From Serilophus lunatus (taxonomy: Eukaryota; Chordata; Aves; Passeriformes; Eurylaimidae), in contig VXBA01003435.1 of the NCBI GenBank assembly GCA_013399895.1, positions 222,392-286,391 of the forward strand: a stretch of 64,000 nt of DNA. Reading direction: 5' to 3'. The translations under genes and the position numbers were made by a program. Each line of letters starts with the position of its first letter. Position 1 is the stretch's first letter. The notes under the pieces are model-generated. The model saw nothing but the letters and a program-made list of their open reading frames with translations, did not search any database and was not told the origin of the DNA. This document shows, piece after piece, positions 14,481-28,380 of this stretch.

Positions 14481-16826
14481 CCATATTAACTTCCCTAGTC
14501 AAACAGAATCATAATTAACCATAAGCATATTGTAGACTTTCAAAATCTATTTTGAAAGTGTAAAATGCAAACTTATATTTACATTAAACTGCTTTAAAAA
14601 ATTACATTAAATATTTGTTACTATTTAAATTTATAGAGAAGCTAACTAATCCTTGGAAGTTAATTGCAATTCTAGACTAAGATTTTATATGAAAGAAACT
14701 CACAAAGTAAAATATTCTTTTTCTTTTAGTAATTACTGAATAAAAAGTCTCATGCACAAAAATATCCAGTCAAAACATCTTACTGCATATCTGACTTATG
14801 TACACTGTGACTTATTCCTTGGCAGTGTCTTAACAGTCTTGTGTTCCTCAGAATTAACGCATTTCCATGAATTTCTACAGGGGATGGATTTCTAACTACA
14901 CTAATAGACTGACATTTTCACTACATTTTCAGTCAATACTTTTTCTTAATAAAGAAAGGTTTTCCCACATTATGCTTAAAAACTTCCATACAAAATGAAT
15001 GTATCCAGGCAGATATATGTTAAGGCATTTGCAAACAGCTTTTCCTCTAACATATTTCATATATCCACTTTATTCTGTTGTCCGTCCTAATCACTAACAA
15101 ACAGTATAAATTATGCTCTCAATAATAGAATATTACTGAATGTACATAGCTTCTAAGATATGTTAATTAAAATTTGGGAAAATCACCAGATTTGCTTCTA
15201 AAAGCAGTTATATAGAGAGGTAGTTATACAGGGACATATTTGTACAGATACAGAGATACAAGCTGACACTCTGGAAACTTTTTGGGACTCAGAAGACACT
15301 GAGTCAAATCTAACTTCTGACCTTGATTTACTGTCCTATTTTCAGAAGATCATGTTCCTTTCTTGTTTCATTTCCCATTCATTTCACATTATTTGGAAGA
15401 CAGAGATAATGACCTCTACTGAACAGATATAGAATAAAAGAGTGAAGTACTTTTGGCCTGGAAAATTTTCTACTATGAGCAATCTGGGAAAACTAGTATG
15501 AGTCAAGACACTAAGAAGTTTAATTTATCCTTAAAACATCTGGGTTACTTCCTGAAACTCATCTTGGTTCAGTAGTTCAGTAAAAATACTTATGTAGGTG
15601 AGTCTCAGCATTATTAGTAAAATCTTTGCATTGGCTGATGTCTGTGACTTACAGGTTTCTGTTCAGCCCTTTGATATCTGGTAAAAGTCATGCTGCTGAG
15701 CCATATGAAATTCCTGTAAGGAAGAAGCTAAAAGGGCTAGGAGTTTATGTTGAGATCGCTGTACCAAGTATGCTCCAAGGTGAAGGTTTCGCCAGTGATG
15801 CATGCATCTACGTAGATCCTGTTGTGTCAGAGAAACTGGAGAGCCATTTTTCTCCACCTTTTTCTCATTGGCATGTCTCCTATTCAAGAACAGAGCAAGA
15901 TCTTAAAAACAAAAAATTGCAAAATTATATATCCTTTGGCAAAAGTTGCCACCTTATCTGGCCCAATATGACTTCAACCATTTTGCTAATTTCTAGCACA
16001 AAAGAGTTTGAGGACAGGAATTATATTTTGTGCTTCATACGCAACACAGAAAACTGGGGCAGCAATGACTATGCCATAGAGCTGAGGGAATCATTCAGAG
16101 TTAATAATTTATTTGCTGAATATAGCTTCCTTTCTTCCTTTTGAACAGATGTGAAAAAGCATCTTCCTTTCAGCTACAAGAGAGAAAACGGCATACGTGA
16201 GTGGGTCACTCAGGGTGAACAAGAGGCCATAATACACCTTGCAGTGATGTAGCTTGCCTCCTTGCTGAAACCCTTTGAACACAAATCTTTGAATGATGAC
16301 TATCTCTTGGTGTATGGTATGGCCACTTGTATTTGCTGATTTGTGACCCATCCAGGCTGACATGCAGGCTACAGAGCACCTGGAGGAACCTGGGGTTCTG
16401 TGCTGCATACACCTTGGTTGGGCATCCACAAGGCAAGTGTGAGACTCATACATACTACTTTCTGAACATAAATCTGAGATTAAAGATTCATAATAATAGT
16501 ACTTATTTAATAATTAACATTATTCAAATCCTCTTAGCAAATATACTTGGTAATACTGTAGTAAGCAATTTATTACAAGTATGGAATAAAAGAAGACAGT
16601 GAAGACTCCTCGGATTTTGACCTTTTATTATTTATCTGTAGCAACAAAAAAAAAATAGGACTTGTGTTTGATGAACTTCATCATTGATGCAAATAAAAGT
16701 CTTGCCACAAAAATCCAGCTTCATAAATTTTCTATTCTACAAATATTTCTGCCCACGTTTGGTCATATTATAAGACCAATTTAACTATGCATGAAGTTAT
16801 GAATATACAAAATGCTTACAGGAACA

Positions 16827-16863
<37 letters not shown>

Positions 16864-16864
16864 G
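16827..16864 (+). repeat. (GAT)n microsatellite
   Basis: About twelve uninterrupted copies of GAT. One frame reads as a run of methionines, which explains an apparent open frame here; it is not a gene. An uninterrupted array of this length is likely to vary in length between individuals. Confidence 0.97.
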
Positions 16865-19800
16865 GTGACTATAGCTGCAAAGACGAGATTTCAGACAAAG
16901 CATTGCAGCTAGCATATAAGCTGCAGTCATGTTTCCTTTTTTGTTCTCTGCAAGGCAGACTAGAGCTTAGAACTAATAGCTTATTGTTCATTTTCAATAA
17001 CTGCATATTAGAACTCCAAGTATTACTTTCATTGGTATCATCCACTGTTCAGTAACAATACATGTTTTAAGCAGCCTCCAAGTAAATGAATTTCCTAGGA
17101 TATTCTTGAAAAATGAGCATAAAATGAGTTAGAATATATCCACGAAAAATTCAATGTTTCATTTAAATCAATATTTGAAAATTTCATCCCTTATTATCTG
17201 CTTAGCTATAATCATCTGCAAAAAGGAACCTTGTAAATATTCCTTTTCTTATGCGTCAAACTGAAAATTCAGTTATTATTTTTTTAAGGTTTGAAAGTCT
17301 TCCTGGAAAAGGAATCTGGATTTCCTGGAAACTCTTCCATGTATACAAATGTGTATTTACATCATAGATATACATAAAGAAAAAGCAATATATATTTATA
17401 GGCATGCCACATATAAATATGCATACCAACTGAAGCGATGATAGAAGTTCCTAAAACCACCTATATAAACTGACCCAAATTTGGAAATACTTTTGGAGAC
17501 ACAGTTATGGAATGGCTGCAGTGAAGACAAAACTACCGTTCAAGTCAAGACAAGTATTACTTTTGAAAACTGGAGGTCCTTCTGCTGTTCCTTCCTTTTC
17601 ACGTACTTCAGATGGTGAAGTCCTCTTCATGTAACCACTAGCAGCCTTCACCAGAGAAATGAACTACTGATCTGTGTGGACTATCTGCCTGAAAACACAG
17701 AGAAGTGTATCTTTTGTCTCACAGAAAAGTGGGGCAAGATTGTTTTGCTAGGATCTACTGCAAGCATCTGAGAGGTATATATAACAGGGACCTCCAGAAA
17801 GGCCCTTAGCTCCTTTACAGTTGTTATTCTATTCTGAATGTAGCAAATCCAAGGATAGCCATAGGATCTGAAAGCTGAGTATAAAACAAATCTCAGTCAC
17901 ATTTTACCAATCTTGGCCAAAAGTCTGTGGGTAACTGCACTATGTAATCTTTAAAATATTTTTTATCTCTCGCAGCAAAAAAATTAGATTTTTTTTTATC
18001 TCTTGTTGCTATATATTTAGCCTACCTTTGATCCACTAAGACTTGAAGTATGATTATTTTAAATTTTGATGACATTTTAAATTCCACTAATCACCAACTG
18101 TTCCTGTTTGACAAATGTTCTGGTTTTTCTTTTATTTTCAATGAAGCTTAAAATAATTTTTTTCTGTCATTGTTTTTGCACCAGTATCATTGATTATTTC
18201 ATTCATGTCAGCACAACTCAGAAATGAGTTTTAGATGAGTTGAGCTGCTTTTGCTGACTAAATGTGCAGCAGCAAAGCATAAACCATTTCAAGCTCTACA
18301 AAAATAGTCTTTTTATTACTTCTCATTGAGAGACTGGTAGTTTACAAAGAAAATAGATACATAGATTGCAATACACTCTGGGGTTTTGTTTTTTTATTTT
18401 TTTTGTAATCTCCACACAATGAGGGATTTCTTGCACTAGAAATTATCAGACTTTATATAGATTTTATAGAATACATAGATTTTTGTCATTTGGCGCCTGC
18501 AAAACACACACACAGTAGCATATACTTAAATTGCACAGCTGCTACAGTCACACAAGATTGTTTCTGTAATAAATCCAGTATAACCAATCAAGCAATACAT
18601 ATGTATATAGAGTTTGTATATATGTATGTGCGTGCATATACATATGTATACATATATTCATTCACATAAAATAGTTATTTTGCAATAGGTGTTGATGTGT
18701 TTTGTGGCATGTGCCTGTTCTCTTGGTGAAATTAAAAGCACATCACAGTTCATCTTCTTGGATGTTGCATGCTGCCTAGTTTTCAGTCTGGCACTGTCAT
18801 GGTATGCAGCCACAGATGGAAAGTCAGTACGTGTGATATGCTTTTCACCTGCCATAAAATGCTGAACTCCCCTCATCAGTTTGTATAAACGATTTTCAAT
18901 TCATTTAGTTTTTGCACAGGGAATTCCAAAATAACTCATTAAAATTTTTACTATCATCAGTACCGGATTTTAAAGCATTAAGAAAGGAAACCAGTTTTAG
19001 AAGCTTTTACATGCTATAATTTCCAGATCTGTAACCTATACCACAGGATGATGGATTAAAATTATGTATGAGGTTTTGCATTTGAGTCTCTGGTATGACT
19101 TTTATGTATTGACATCTGGAACAAAAAGGATTAGTTGTATAATTTAATCCTATCAAAGACAGTTGTAGTTTCCCTTTCCTACATTGCGTCAAATGCACGG
19201 AAGCGTCATGCAATAGCATATGACTCTCTAACAGCAATTACATGACATGGAAGGGATGGTGACTTAGGAGAGATGGCATAAACAGCTTTGCAGCACATCT
19301 GTAGATTATTTCAATTTGAGACCATGATTCACTTTTCAGTACATGACCTTTTGTACATTTTACTGAGTAAGGAGTATTTTAAGGCTGTCTTGATCTCACA
19401 GAACAACCTTTGATGTAAAAGGGTTTTACAGGTATCTCATAAAAATCTCCTGTAATCTGTTCTCCTATTATTCTTAATTAATAAATATTAAGAGTAAAGA
19501 AGAATATACTGAATGATACTACAAGTAATGATCAGAAGCAACATATGAGCATAACATTATCTTGAAGTAAATTCTTAATTTTAAGGTGGTAAAACTTAGA
19601 TGAGGTGCATCCCACTTGTAATGTGCTTTTAGAGAGCCTCTGCGTCTTTCTTCAGATTCCTTTCTGGGGCTGGTTCTTTACAAACACTGAGTAACACTTT
19701 GTGCTGCTAACAAGCTTCATTATAACCTTCCAAAGCCAACAAATATCGGTATGTCATCCAAGAGTTACCTTTTGCTTTCTCACCTCATGAAATTGTTAGT

Positions 19801-21660
19801 ATTTGTACACACTGAATACCTAAAGATTCAATGGACAAAAAATCAGTAGTTCATGCACAATACACAGTAATAAACATTATTAGGATTTCTTATTATCATT
19901 AGCAATAAAAGCTCCTCTTTACAGCTGACATTAGTACACCTGCTGGGTTTTAGGTTTGATTTGTTTTGTTTGCGTTTTCCTGAACAATAAAGAACGTGAT
20001 CTTTCAATTTTTTCTGTTAGATACAGGCATATCATAAGTTGGAGGAAGTAGTTTGTGGAAAGAGTGTTTAATTTTTATAATTTAGGCCCAAGTTGTATTT
20101 GAAACTCTACATATTTAGCCTACTTTGAACACTGTGGGAGATGTAAGTAAGCATACAGGATTACAAATTATTCTTACACAGTAGGAGAATGATTTTATGT
20201 CAAGGAGTAAGAGCGACAGAAGTATAATCAAGAACCCTTATTAGCTTATTACATGTATTAAATGCACTGTGATACATGAAACACTCAGCCAGTACAACAA
20301 TAAACAGTGTCCAAGACACAAATATTTTTTCACATAACAATTCTGAAAGTAATACAGATTTTCTGGATGGCTCTTTGGGGCAAAAATATCTATTCATGAG
20401 TGCAACATTAATCACATAATTACTGGGAGGAACAAAGTCTAAAAAACACTCACTTTCACAAATACAGACTATACAGCATAGCACAAAGCTCCAAGGCAAG
20501 CATGCACATTTTGCTTTAAATAATGACGAATTTTCCAAGTGGCCACCATACTCTGCAGCTTCCTTTCCTAAGACAATGCTCACCGTGGACATGTTCTTGT
20601 TTACAGATTCCATGAGGAATCACAAATTTTAAAACCGGGCCTTGGTCCTTCAGTAGGATTTCTGCACTGAATATCCCTGTGCCCATACCAAGCCCTGCTG
20701 GTGCTCACAGTAGTTACAGAGTCAGTAAACTTTGTATTAACTCTTTCTACAAATTCAAACCAAATGAAGGATATAAATATAAATTTTCAATTTAGCAGAG
20801 AAACCTATATCACAAGCTAAATTAATTAATAAGTTTTGAAAATTCTACATCAAATAGGAAATCTGTGCTTTATGACCTTTTTTAGTCAGGAAAGAAAACA
20901 GCCTTTTGGTTGAAGTAACTTTTAACAGTTTTGTCTGAAGGCGGAAATCTGAAAATCTTCTTTTTTGATATTTATTTTTTATTGTTTTGAAAATACTTTT
21001 TTCTTTGTTAAATGCTAAATTTGGGGAAAATTTTTAAAATTATGTAAAATTTACAAACAAAAAATTTCCAGCAAAATTTTATGACTATGTTAATTTGTTT
21101 TCATTCTTGTCTTTCAGCAGCACCATCAATGAATTTTAGCTTTAGGTTCACATACAAGAGTGTTTAGACAGTGAACTGGAAGAAAAAAAAGAAAAAAAAA
21201 AGCATTTATTTGCAGTTCTATTACTGTACTACGAACAATAAAATATTTTATTTGAAAAGCTACCAGCTTGTCAACTACACATCCAATACAAAACAAAGAA
21301 AATCAGAAAGCCATCGCAGTAATTTATCTACCTTTACAGTTTTACAAAAAATACTTCTCTATACAAAGCATTTTATAGATCTAGCTTGAAATGCCACAAA
21401 TGTACATTTCTTACTTTTTAATAAGAGTGTATGCATGTACAGCTTTCTCTATCTCTCATTTCTATTTTACATGATATTTACACTTCAACAAACCAAATGG
21501 CAAAATATCTATTATTCAAACATAACACTGGATTTTATAATTTCCTAAAAGGTTGGCGGTGTTTAACCAGATATTGCACTTGAGCTTTCTGTATGTAATG
21601 AAACACAATCAGAGATTATGAATTCAGAAGAAAGGCAGTCACACTTACGATGTGACATTA
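16865..21660. other. Intergenic DNA, no gene seen
   Basis: AT-rich DNA with scattered short open frames and no recognisable domains. It includes a (TATG/CATA)-rich simple-sequence patch at about 18,595-18,658. No CR1 signature was found on either strand by eye. Confidence 0.55.
18595..18658. repeat. Imperfect TA/TG-rich simple repeat
   Basis: Alternating pyrimidine-purine sequence built from tatg, tata and cata words. Low-complexity tract with no gene. Confidence 0.8.
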
Positions 21661-21669
21661 TAACTTAAA

Positions 21670-21679
21670 AATAAATAAA
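21670..21679 (+). promoter_or_regulatory. Two overlapping AATAAA polyadenylation-type signals
   Basis: AATAAA occurs at 21,670-21,675 and again at 21,674-21,679, about 35-40 nt before the start of the long poly(A) tract. That spacing is slightly beyond, but close to, the usual 10-30 nt between signal and cleavage site. In AT-rich DNA the hexamer is common, so this matters only together with the adjoining poly(A). Confidence 0.5.
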
Positions 21680-21713
21680 CCTGAATTCTTTATTGCACTT
21701 TGTGCCTGTTAGT

Positions 21714-21714
<1 letters not shown>

Positions 21715-21751
<37 letters not shown>

Positions 21752-21772
21752 AAAAAAAAAAAAAAAAAAAAA
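21715..21772 (+). repeat. Long interrupted poly(A) tract (A34-TTT-A21)
   Basis: Thirty-four consecutive A, then TTT, then twenty-one A. This is by far the longest homopolymer in the window. With AATAAA about 35 nt upstream it resembles the 3' end of a reverse-transcribed polyadenylated RNA. It could equally be an expanded A-rich microsatellite. Homopolymer length is often misassembled, so the exact count is unreliable. Confidence 0.9.
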
Positions 21773-24700
21773 GATCAGAATATTTATAATAGAAAAAGTG
21801 TTTCTTTCATAGCAGAAAGACTTCTTCAGTGATATGAATGATATCAACTGTTAATTCTACCTTTGTAATAAGCATTTTTCATAATAAACCAACAAATCAC
21901 TGTGATAATGAATAACTTATGCTTGGGTTTTAGGATAATGCTCTGTCAAGCCTCCACTGTATTAGACTTGCACCTATACACACCTGCACACAAGCCTATT
22001 ATATAAAGTTTTCCTGAGATCCACATAAAAGTGCTTGAGCTGACACGGACTAGGGTCTAAGCAGGGGATATGCCACTAAAGAGCTGGTGTTCAAGAACAC
22101 CTGCTGATCTACACACACCTCTAGCCACTAGTTGCAATTATTTACGTTAGCAGCTGTGGGAAAACTGCAGAGGGATTCACACTTCCCAATTGTAATTCTT
22201 TGATGGAATTCAAGGTTATGGCAACCAGGCAAAAGCAAACTTTGTGCTATTCCTTGTAACTACCCAATGTAACCAGAGTTTCACCTAAAGGGATAACAAT
22301 GTGGAAATATACAATAAAGAGAATGGAAGAAAATGGGTCCAGATCTCTCTTTTCTTGAGTAAGCTGGCCAGAAATTCTCAGAATAAACATATCAAATAAG
22401 GAGACATGGCTATTTGTAGCCTGCTTTTCCAGGTAATTGAGTAAATTTCAAAATAGTGTGAATGCAATCATTTCCCACATCACTCCGTCTGTCAAACTCA
22501 CAGTAATTCTTGAATATCACTTTAGAGGGGTAAAGAGACTAAAGATATGCAATTTTTATAATTTCATGAAAACTGGCAAGTGGATGGATAATAGACTATT
22601 ATTATTCGTTGTGAAAGCAGCTAATGAGATTATTCTTCCTCAGACATCAGAGCGGTGGAAAATCAGACCTTAATAGTTATGCTGCACACAGTACTACTCT
22701 TTTATTTTTTAAATCTTTCCATGTAACATTATCTTCTGCCCTAATTGCTATAACTGGAGGATGAATTAGAAGAGTATGGTGTGGGGTTTGGAAGAAGTGA
22801 TGTTCCATCTAGACAACATTTTCAGTATAACAGATAAAAATAGATGATAAAACTCATTGTGAATTATATGACCGGTTTGCAGAAGCTAATGAGAGCAGAG
22901 CAGAAGCTGCAAATGGACTTTGACCCATGACAGAACTCTCATTGATTTTGGGACCTTTAGCTAAACAAGTTGGTTTTTAGTTGTTTCTTCTAACAGATCT
23001 GTATTTATAGAATTGTCCCTACTGCCCAGTGTTTCACCCATCTGTTTTCTATTGCTTTAATGTGAATTAGATCGAACAGATCTTTTTTCTTTCTTAATTC
23101 GCAGAGTCTATGTCAAATATCTAGACTGTAATTGCTGTAGTTTTGAGGCTGTTTTATGTTATATCACATAGTAGTCCTTTTGAGTGACTGAGCCATGCTA
23201 CATTCAAAACTGGGAGGAAACTACAGATTGTGATGATTTTGTTTCTTATGATCTTTCTTTAAAAATATAGTAATTCAAATTAGATTTTTTTGCTATTTAT
23301 GAAGGAGACTACAGAAAAATAATGTTTTTAAGCTACAGTCTCGTTATGAAGCAAGCATGATTTCATTGAAACATACTTCTTTTAACTTGAACAGCAATAA
23401 TTTTGTGTAAACTGGCAGTTTGTTTTAGCAGCATAACTTATAACTGAATAATCTGTTCTGAAATCTGCAAGAAATAAAATAATTTTTAACTTCGTGATGA
23501 TGCCAAATAATTAATAAATCTAATGTCTCCCTATGACACACATATTTTGTGAGTATGTAGAGCATAATGACACTAAATTTAAGACAATTTTCAATTGTAA
23601 CATCTTGATTTTATGACTGCTATGTCCAGATGACATTCACTAATACCATGACATCGAGCCTAACTAATATGTTTCTCAGAGCTTGTAAACTGTCCATCTT
23701 CTATCCATATTTATGCTCAGGGAGAATAAAGCTGTTAAGAAAAAGAATACGAGCCTTTCTGAGTTTTTTATTTTATTTTAAAATTAATGCAAAAAGAAAG
23801 TCATGGGTAGTGTTTCTTTTTTTTTAGGCAGAATACAAAACATTTTATTTCATCCTTTCTCTCTATTGGAAGCTTGGACTCAACATCCACTACAGCAATG
23901 CCATCAGGAACACCACAAAAAAAAAATTATTTCCTCCCTAAGCTGAACAAGTAGGCTGCTATAAATGACTGCTTTTCCATTGCTGTTTATGCAATTAGAA
24001 AGCAATCATTAACATGAAAGGTTTCTATTTCCTGTTCTGAATTGTGGCACCGGGGCTATTAGCAATTACTGCCATAAAAAGTGCCCCTACAGGCAGCTCT
24101 CCAGATATTCTCCGTTTTGAAGAGTTACCAGCTTCATACTAGTCTGCCTGACCTCAGGCTTCTTTCTTTGCTAAGAGCTGGCTGGACTAAGGAAGTGATT
24201 TCTAATGCAAGATAATAACTTCATTCAGTCTACTAATTTCTGAAAAATGTTATGTATTCATCCATGCCAGTGAATGACACATTGTTTCTACTAACTATAT
24301 TTTTTGCACACATTCATCTCTTTCATATAGGATTCCTATAAAGCCGTTGAAACTGGAAATGGTGGAAGTTTTGCTGGAATAGAAACCAGTTATTAAAAAT
24401 GGGTAGGATACAGCTCTAGTTGCTCGCAGTCAGACCTGTATTACTCCTCTTTGGGCACCCTCCACCCTCCAGAGCAGAGTCAATATAGTAACAAAACTGT
24501 TCACAAAGAATTTGCAACATAAGAGAGATGGGACTAATTAGGCAAGGAGCCATTGATCACGGAGAAGCTTTTGCAGGAGCAGAGGAAGGTGGCTGGCATC
24601 CAAACCCTACATTTCCTGGAATACAAAGAAAAAGGAGCACCTAAATTGGTAATGTTTGGATGCAGATTGAAAGACTGCTGTGCTGTGAGTAGGTTATAGA

Positions 24701-27700
24701 GACGAAATAGGAAAAAAGAAAAAAAAGAAAAAAAAAAAAAAAGAGTTAAGTCAAGACCTTTCAAGTAAAAAAAGACTACTTTTTAAATTTTGTTTGTGGA
24801 GTGAAACAGGAGTATTTAATGAGATTCTGCATATGATTGGGAATGTGGCTACAGCAACACGGAATAAGTCCCAAAGTGCTGAAGGACTCTAAACTCTAGT
24901 CGCTAACTAGTTTTCTGCATCAATTCACTTTTAGTTTCTCTTTCTAAAGATGTGACCTTAAAGACATTTGAAGTCCAGGGTAGTTTCCCTTTGACTTAGC
25001 AGACTGTCTAAGGCTCTCACTCTTAGGAACACTCTGCCTAGTGCAAATGATCTAAAACTCCTAACTTAAGGACCACAATCATCCCAAATTGCCTTTTATA
25101 GTCAATAAATACCTACTCACAAACGCTGAGAATGTAGGTAGGATAGATTGCTTTCTGGAGTTGCTCCTCCCTCTGTTGACTCTAGGAAGACCAGGAGAAT
25201 AGGCTCTTAATTAGGAAGCACAGATGCTTAAACGTAAATTCATTGAAATTTTGCCTTATTATATAGATGAATGAACTATTTGTTTGAAGATACTCTATGA
25301 GAAAAAACATGAATTCAAAATGAGAAATATGTATTTATCTAAAGTAAAATTTAAAAGTTTTTACTTGGCATTTCATTGATGGGTGAAATATTACTAATGT
25401 GAAAAGGAATTTCCAGAGCTTAATATGGCTAATACATAGTTTAGTAGAATTAATTTTTTATGTAGTATCCTGTACACCAAGAAAAATACATATAATTACT
25501 AAATCAATATTTGTTGGTTTAGAGCAGATAAAGTACAAATATTTGAGATCCAATCATTTCCTCCTTTGGAAAGGTTTGTAAGGTTTACTTGAGATGATTC
25601 CAAGTACTCCAAGTACTGACTTAACATCACCTGAAAAAATGAAGCCACAATGCTGACAGCTCTGCCTTAATCTTTCATCCTCTAAATCTGTAATAAAAAC
25701 ATAAAAAACCTTTGCCGCAGAAATAAGGGTCTTTTTTTTAGGTTGACAATGGCTATACTAACTCTCAGGTTGACTTCAGAATTTCAAAGAAATGATGCAT
25801 ACTTTGCATTTCCCCCCACAGTATGTCTTGACCCCGGACCAGTGAGAGGTAGTTTTTTAATGTCCAGTGGAATCCATTTCTCCATATAGAAAAAGGGACG
25901 CCAAGAGCTTGCACTACAGAGTGACCTGACCTTATTTTAGCAAACTCCCAGAAAGATGGCTTTTTGTCTTGGGGAAATTATCAAAATCCTCCCACTTGTC
26001 CTGTCTGGTCCTAGCACAAAAACCAGCTAGATTTAGACAAGACAAATCTATGAAGGCAAGGAAACTACAGACTGTAACTATATTTATTTGGTCTGATAGC
26101 GTGTTTAACCAAAGCATTATTATTTTTATTTGCACGGTAGAATCAAACATTTTCTTCTGTGAGAAACATTCTTAGTCGTATTACCCAGTTCTCAAGTGAG
26201 CCTGTGATCAGCACTCTAGAAATCCTTACAGAGTTTTGCTACTTTAGAAAGTCTCAGGAATGTTGCCTTCATTTAAAAAGAAAAACAAAAACAAAACACC
26301 ATAAACCCAAACCTATTTTGCTCAGACTGAGAAGAACTCAGACCTTCAAGCAAGCAATACATGAGGTAGAAGAAGCAGATCAGTAGAATATCCTGCTAGT
26401 GGTAAGCAGAGTGAGTTTTGGAAGACATTTTTATATTTTGAAGAAGTAATTTTGGTTCTATAAATAAATAAAGTCCTTTGCATTGGTTGACCAAATAGTA
26501 GATAAATATATGGGGTTTTTTTATGGCAGGCATTCATAGTAATCCACAAGGGGAAAAACAGTATACATATAGAAACCAGTTATCTGATTTTATTCACTTG
26601 GTATTGAGTGTACAAAATATTAGTATAATAATGCAGGAACTGTGAAATTATCCGCTAGTCTAAAAAAGGAAAGAAAAAAGTCATATATACAGCCAAATCT
26701 TGAGGTTAAAGCTTACAAGGTAGCTTTAAATATCTGTAGTGTTCTGTTCTCAAAAGGAAAGACCACTGGCTGAAGATTAAAGGAATTAAGAAGAAGGGAT
26801 GTACACGTACATTCAGTCTGTAAAGAAAATTTGTGGTTTCGTCATTCTAAATATTTCTAAAACTATTAAAGAAAAAAATTAAATTCATTAATATAAACTT
26901 ATGCAACATAGCTGTTATCTTCTTTAATCCCTAGAGAGTTCTTTGTGTCTCATGACTTTGGAAAGAATTAAGAAACAGCTCATATTAGAGTCCATTGTAA
27001 GTTCCTCTTAGTACCATTTTCTTCTTTTCCTACAATTACTAGGATTTATTTTCTTCACTTGAAAATGGGATTTTTGTCTCATTTGAGTCCCTTCTATTTA
27101 ATTCCTACTTGAAGTCATAATCCTCTCTGTCACATCACACCAATCTCTTTGTAGCCAATTCTGATTTCACAGGCAGGATTTTGACTTAGGATGAACTGAT
27201 TATTTAGGTACACTTTATGTACCAGAATCTAGTCTTTCTGAAACATACAAAGTAAGAAATATTGCAGTCAGACAGTTTTGAGGCACAAAATTCAAAGTAC
27301 AAACTCTGAAAGTTTGAGCTCCTGCTTCTCACTTCTCAGTAGAATATTAATTAAGAAGTTAATGAACTTTTTTTCTTTCTAAGATACCGCGTTGGAGAGA
27401 TGCCTCTCTGATACACAGGCTATCCATAAAAATGTAAGGTTAGATGACCACTTCTCCGAACAGTCAGTGGGGTCCCTCTCCTCTATGGGGGGAAAACTCC
27501 TCTTTGTAAGACTTCCATCCTGGAAAAACTGAAAAGTAAAAAGCAACTGAAAGCAGTAACTGTTTTCTGTAAAGCCAGGCATGTTAAAAAAATAAGAGTA
27601 GTTATCGATTACAAAAAGAATCTATAACTGAAAAGGAAACCTCTTTTGATTGTCAGGAAAGGAAGTCTTGTATTATTGCCTCAGTGCTAAGCTGACAGGA

Positions 27701-28380
27701 TCATAAATTGAGCTTTATTAATTGCTACAGGACTGTCTTTCCATAGCACCAAATAAAAACCCCTAATCTTGCATATGGGAAAAGAATATCCACATCACTG
27801 AAAGCTCAATACTGACAGTTGCCAAACTGATTTCAATTTAATGGATTAATTTATAGGATATCATTTACTGAACATTTGAATTAAAAAGAAAAAAGCATCA
27901 AACCAACAAACAACTCAAGTAAATATACAAAAAATTTTATGTGATATTTTATTTTTAGCGACTTGATATATGTGATTGATCATTATCACAAATGTTACTA
28001 GGTTAGGAATTTCACTCAAACATTTTTAAACCTCTTCTCTCCATGCTTTCAACTATTTCTTGTAGGAACAGGTTAGAGACTATAGTACTGAGAGTGTTCA
28101 CCTTTTTCATGGGACCTTAGTCAGAAGTGAATATATATTGAAGCTGAGCATATTATTAAAATATAGAACCTAACTCTCAAGCTCCAGTGCTATTCGGTTT
28201 ACTTTGGGTTTCTTTGGCATATATCTGAAATAGGTTATCAGAGTGGAAGGTTTGGTCATAAGATCTTAACATAAAAAGGAATCTATTTAATCCGTAATTC
28301 TTTTGGAGACCTCTTACTACCAAAAGGAAACACACAAAAATTAGAAGGAGGAATACCTTCTGCTATCTTGTTGCAAGGTC
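21773..28380. other. Intergenic DNA upstream of the CpG island, no gene seen
   Basis: AT-rich DNA with an A/G-rich low-complexity patch at about 24,712-24,743. There is no recognisable coding exon or CR1 fragment. Distal enhancers of the downstream channel gene could lie here, but nothing in the bases alone identifies one. Confidence 0.5.

Larger units (their letters stand above)
5953..16826. other. Long intergenic stretch, no gene supported
   Basis: Nearly 11 kb of AT-rich DNA. Notable small items are a perfect 9-bp-arm inverted repeat at 12,684-12,708, an 8-bp-arm inverted repeat at 14,458-14,480, and a cluster of moderately long open frames at 15,626-16,602 whose translations I do not recognise. 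Short poly(A) runs occur (for example about 7,661-7,674). Nothing supports a real gene by homology. Confidence 0.55.

Noticed and set aside
16828..17055. Frame starting with a run of methionines
   Set aside because: It is the (GAT)n microsatellite read in one frame. The rest has no recognised motif.
20200..20613. 137-codon minus-strand frame with Cys-rich hydrophobic segments
   Set aside because: No recognisable domain. Length is within what chance gives in 64 kb. No supporting context.
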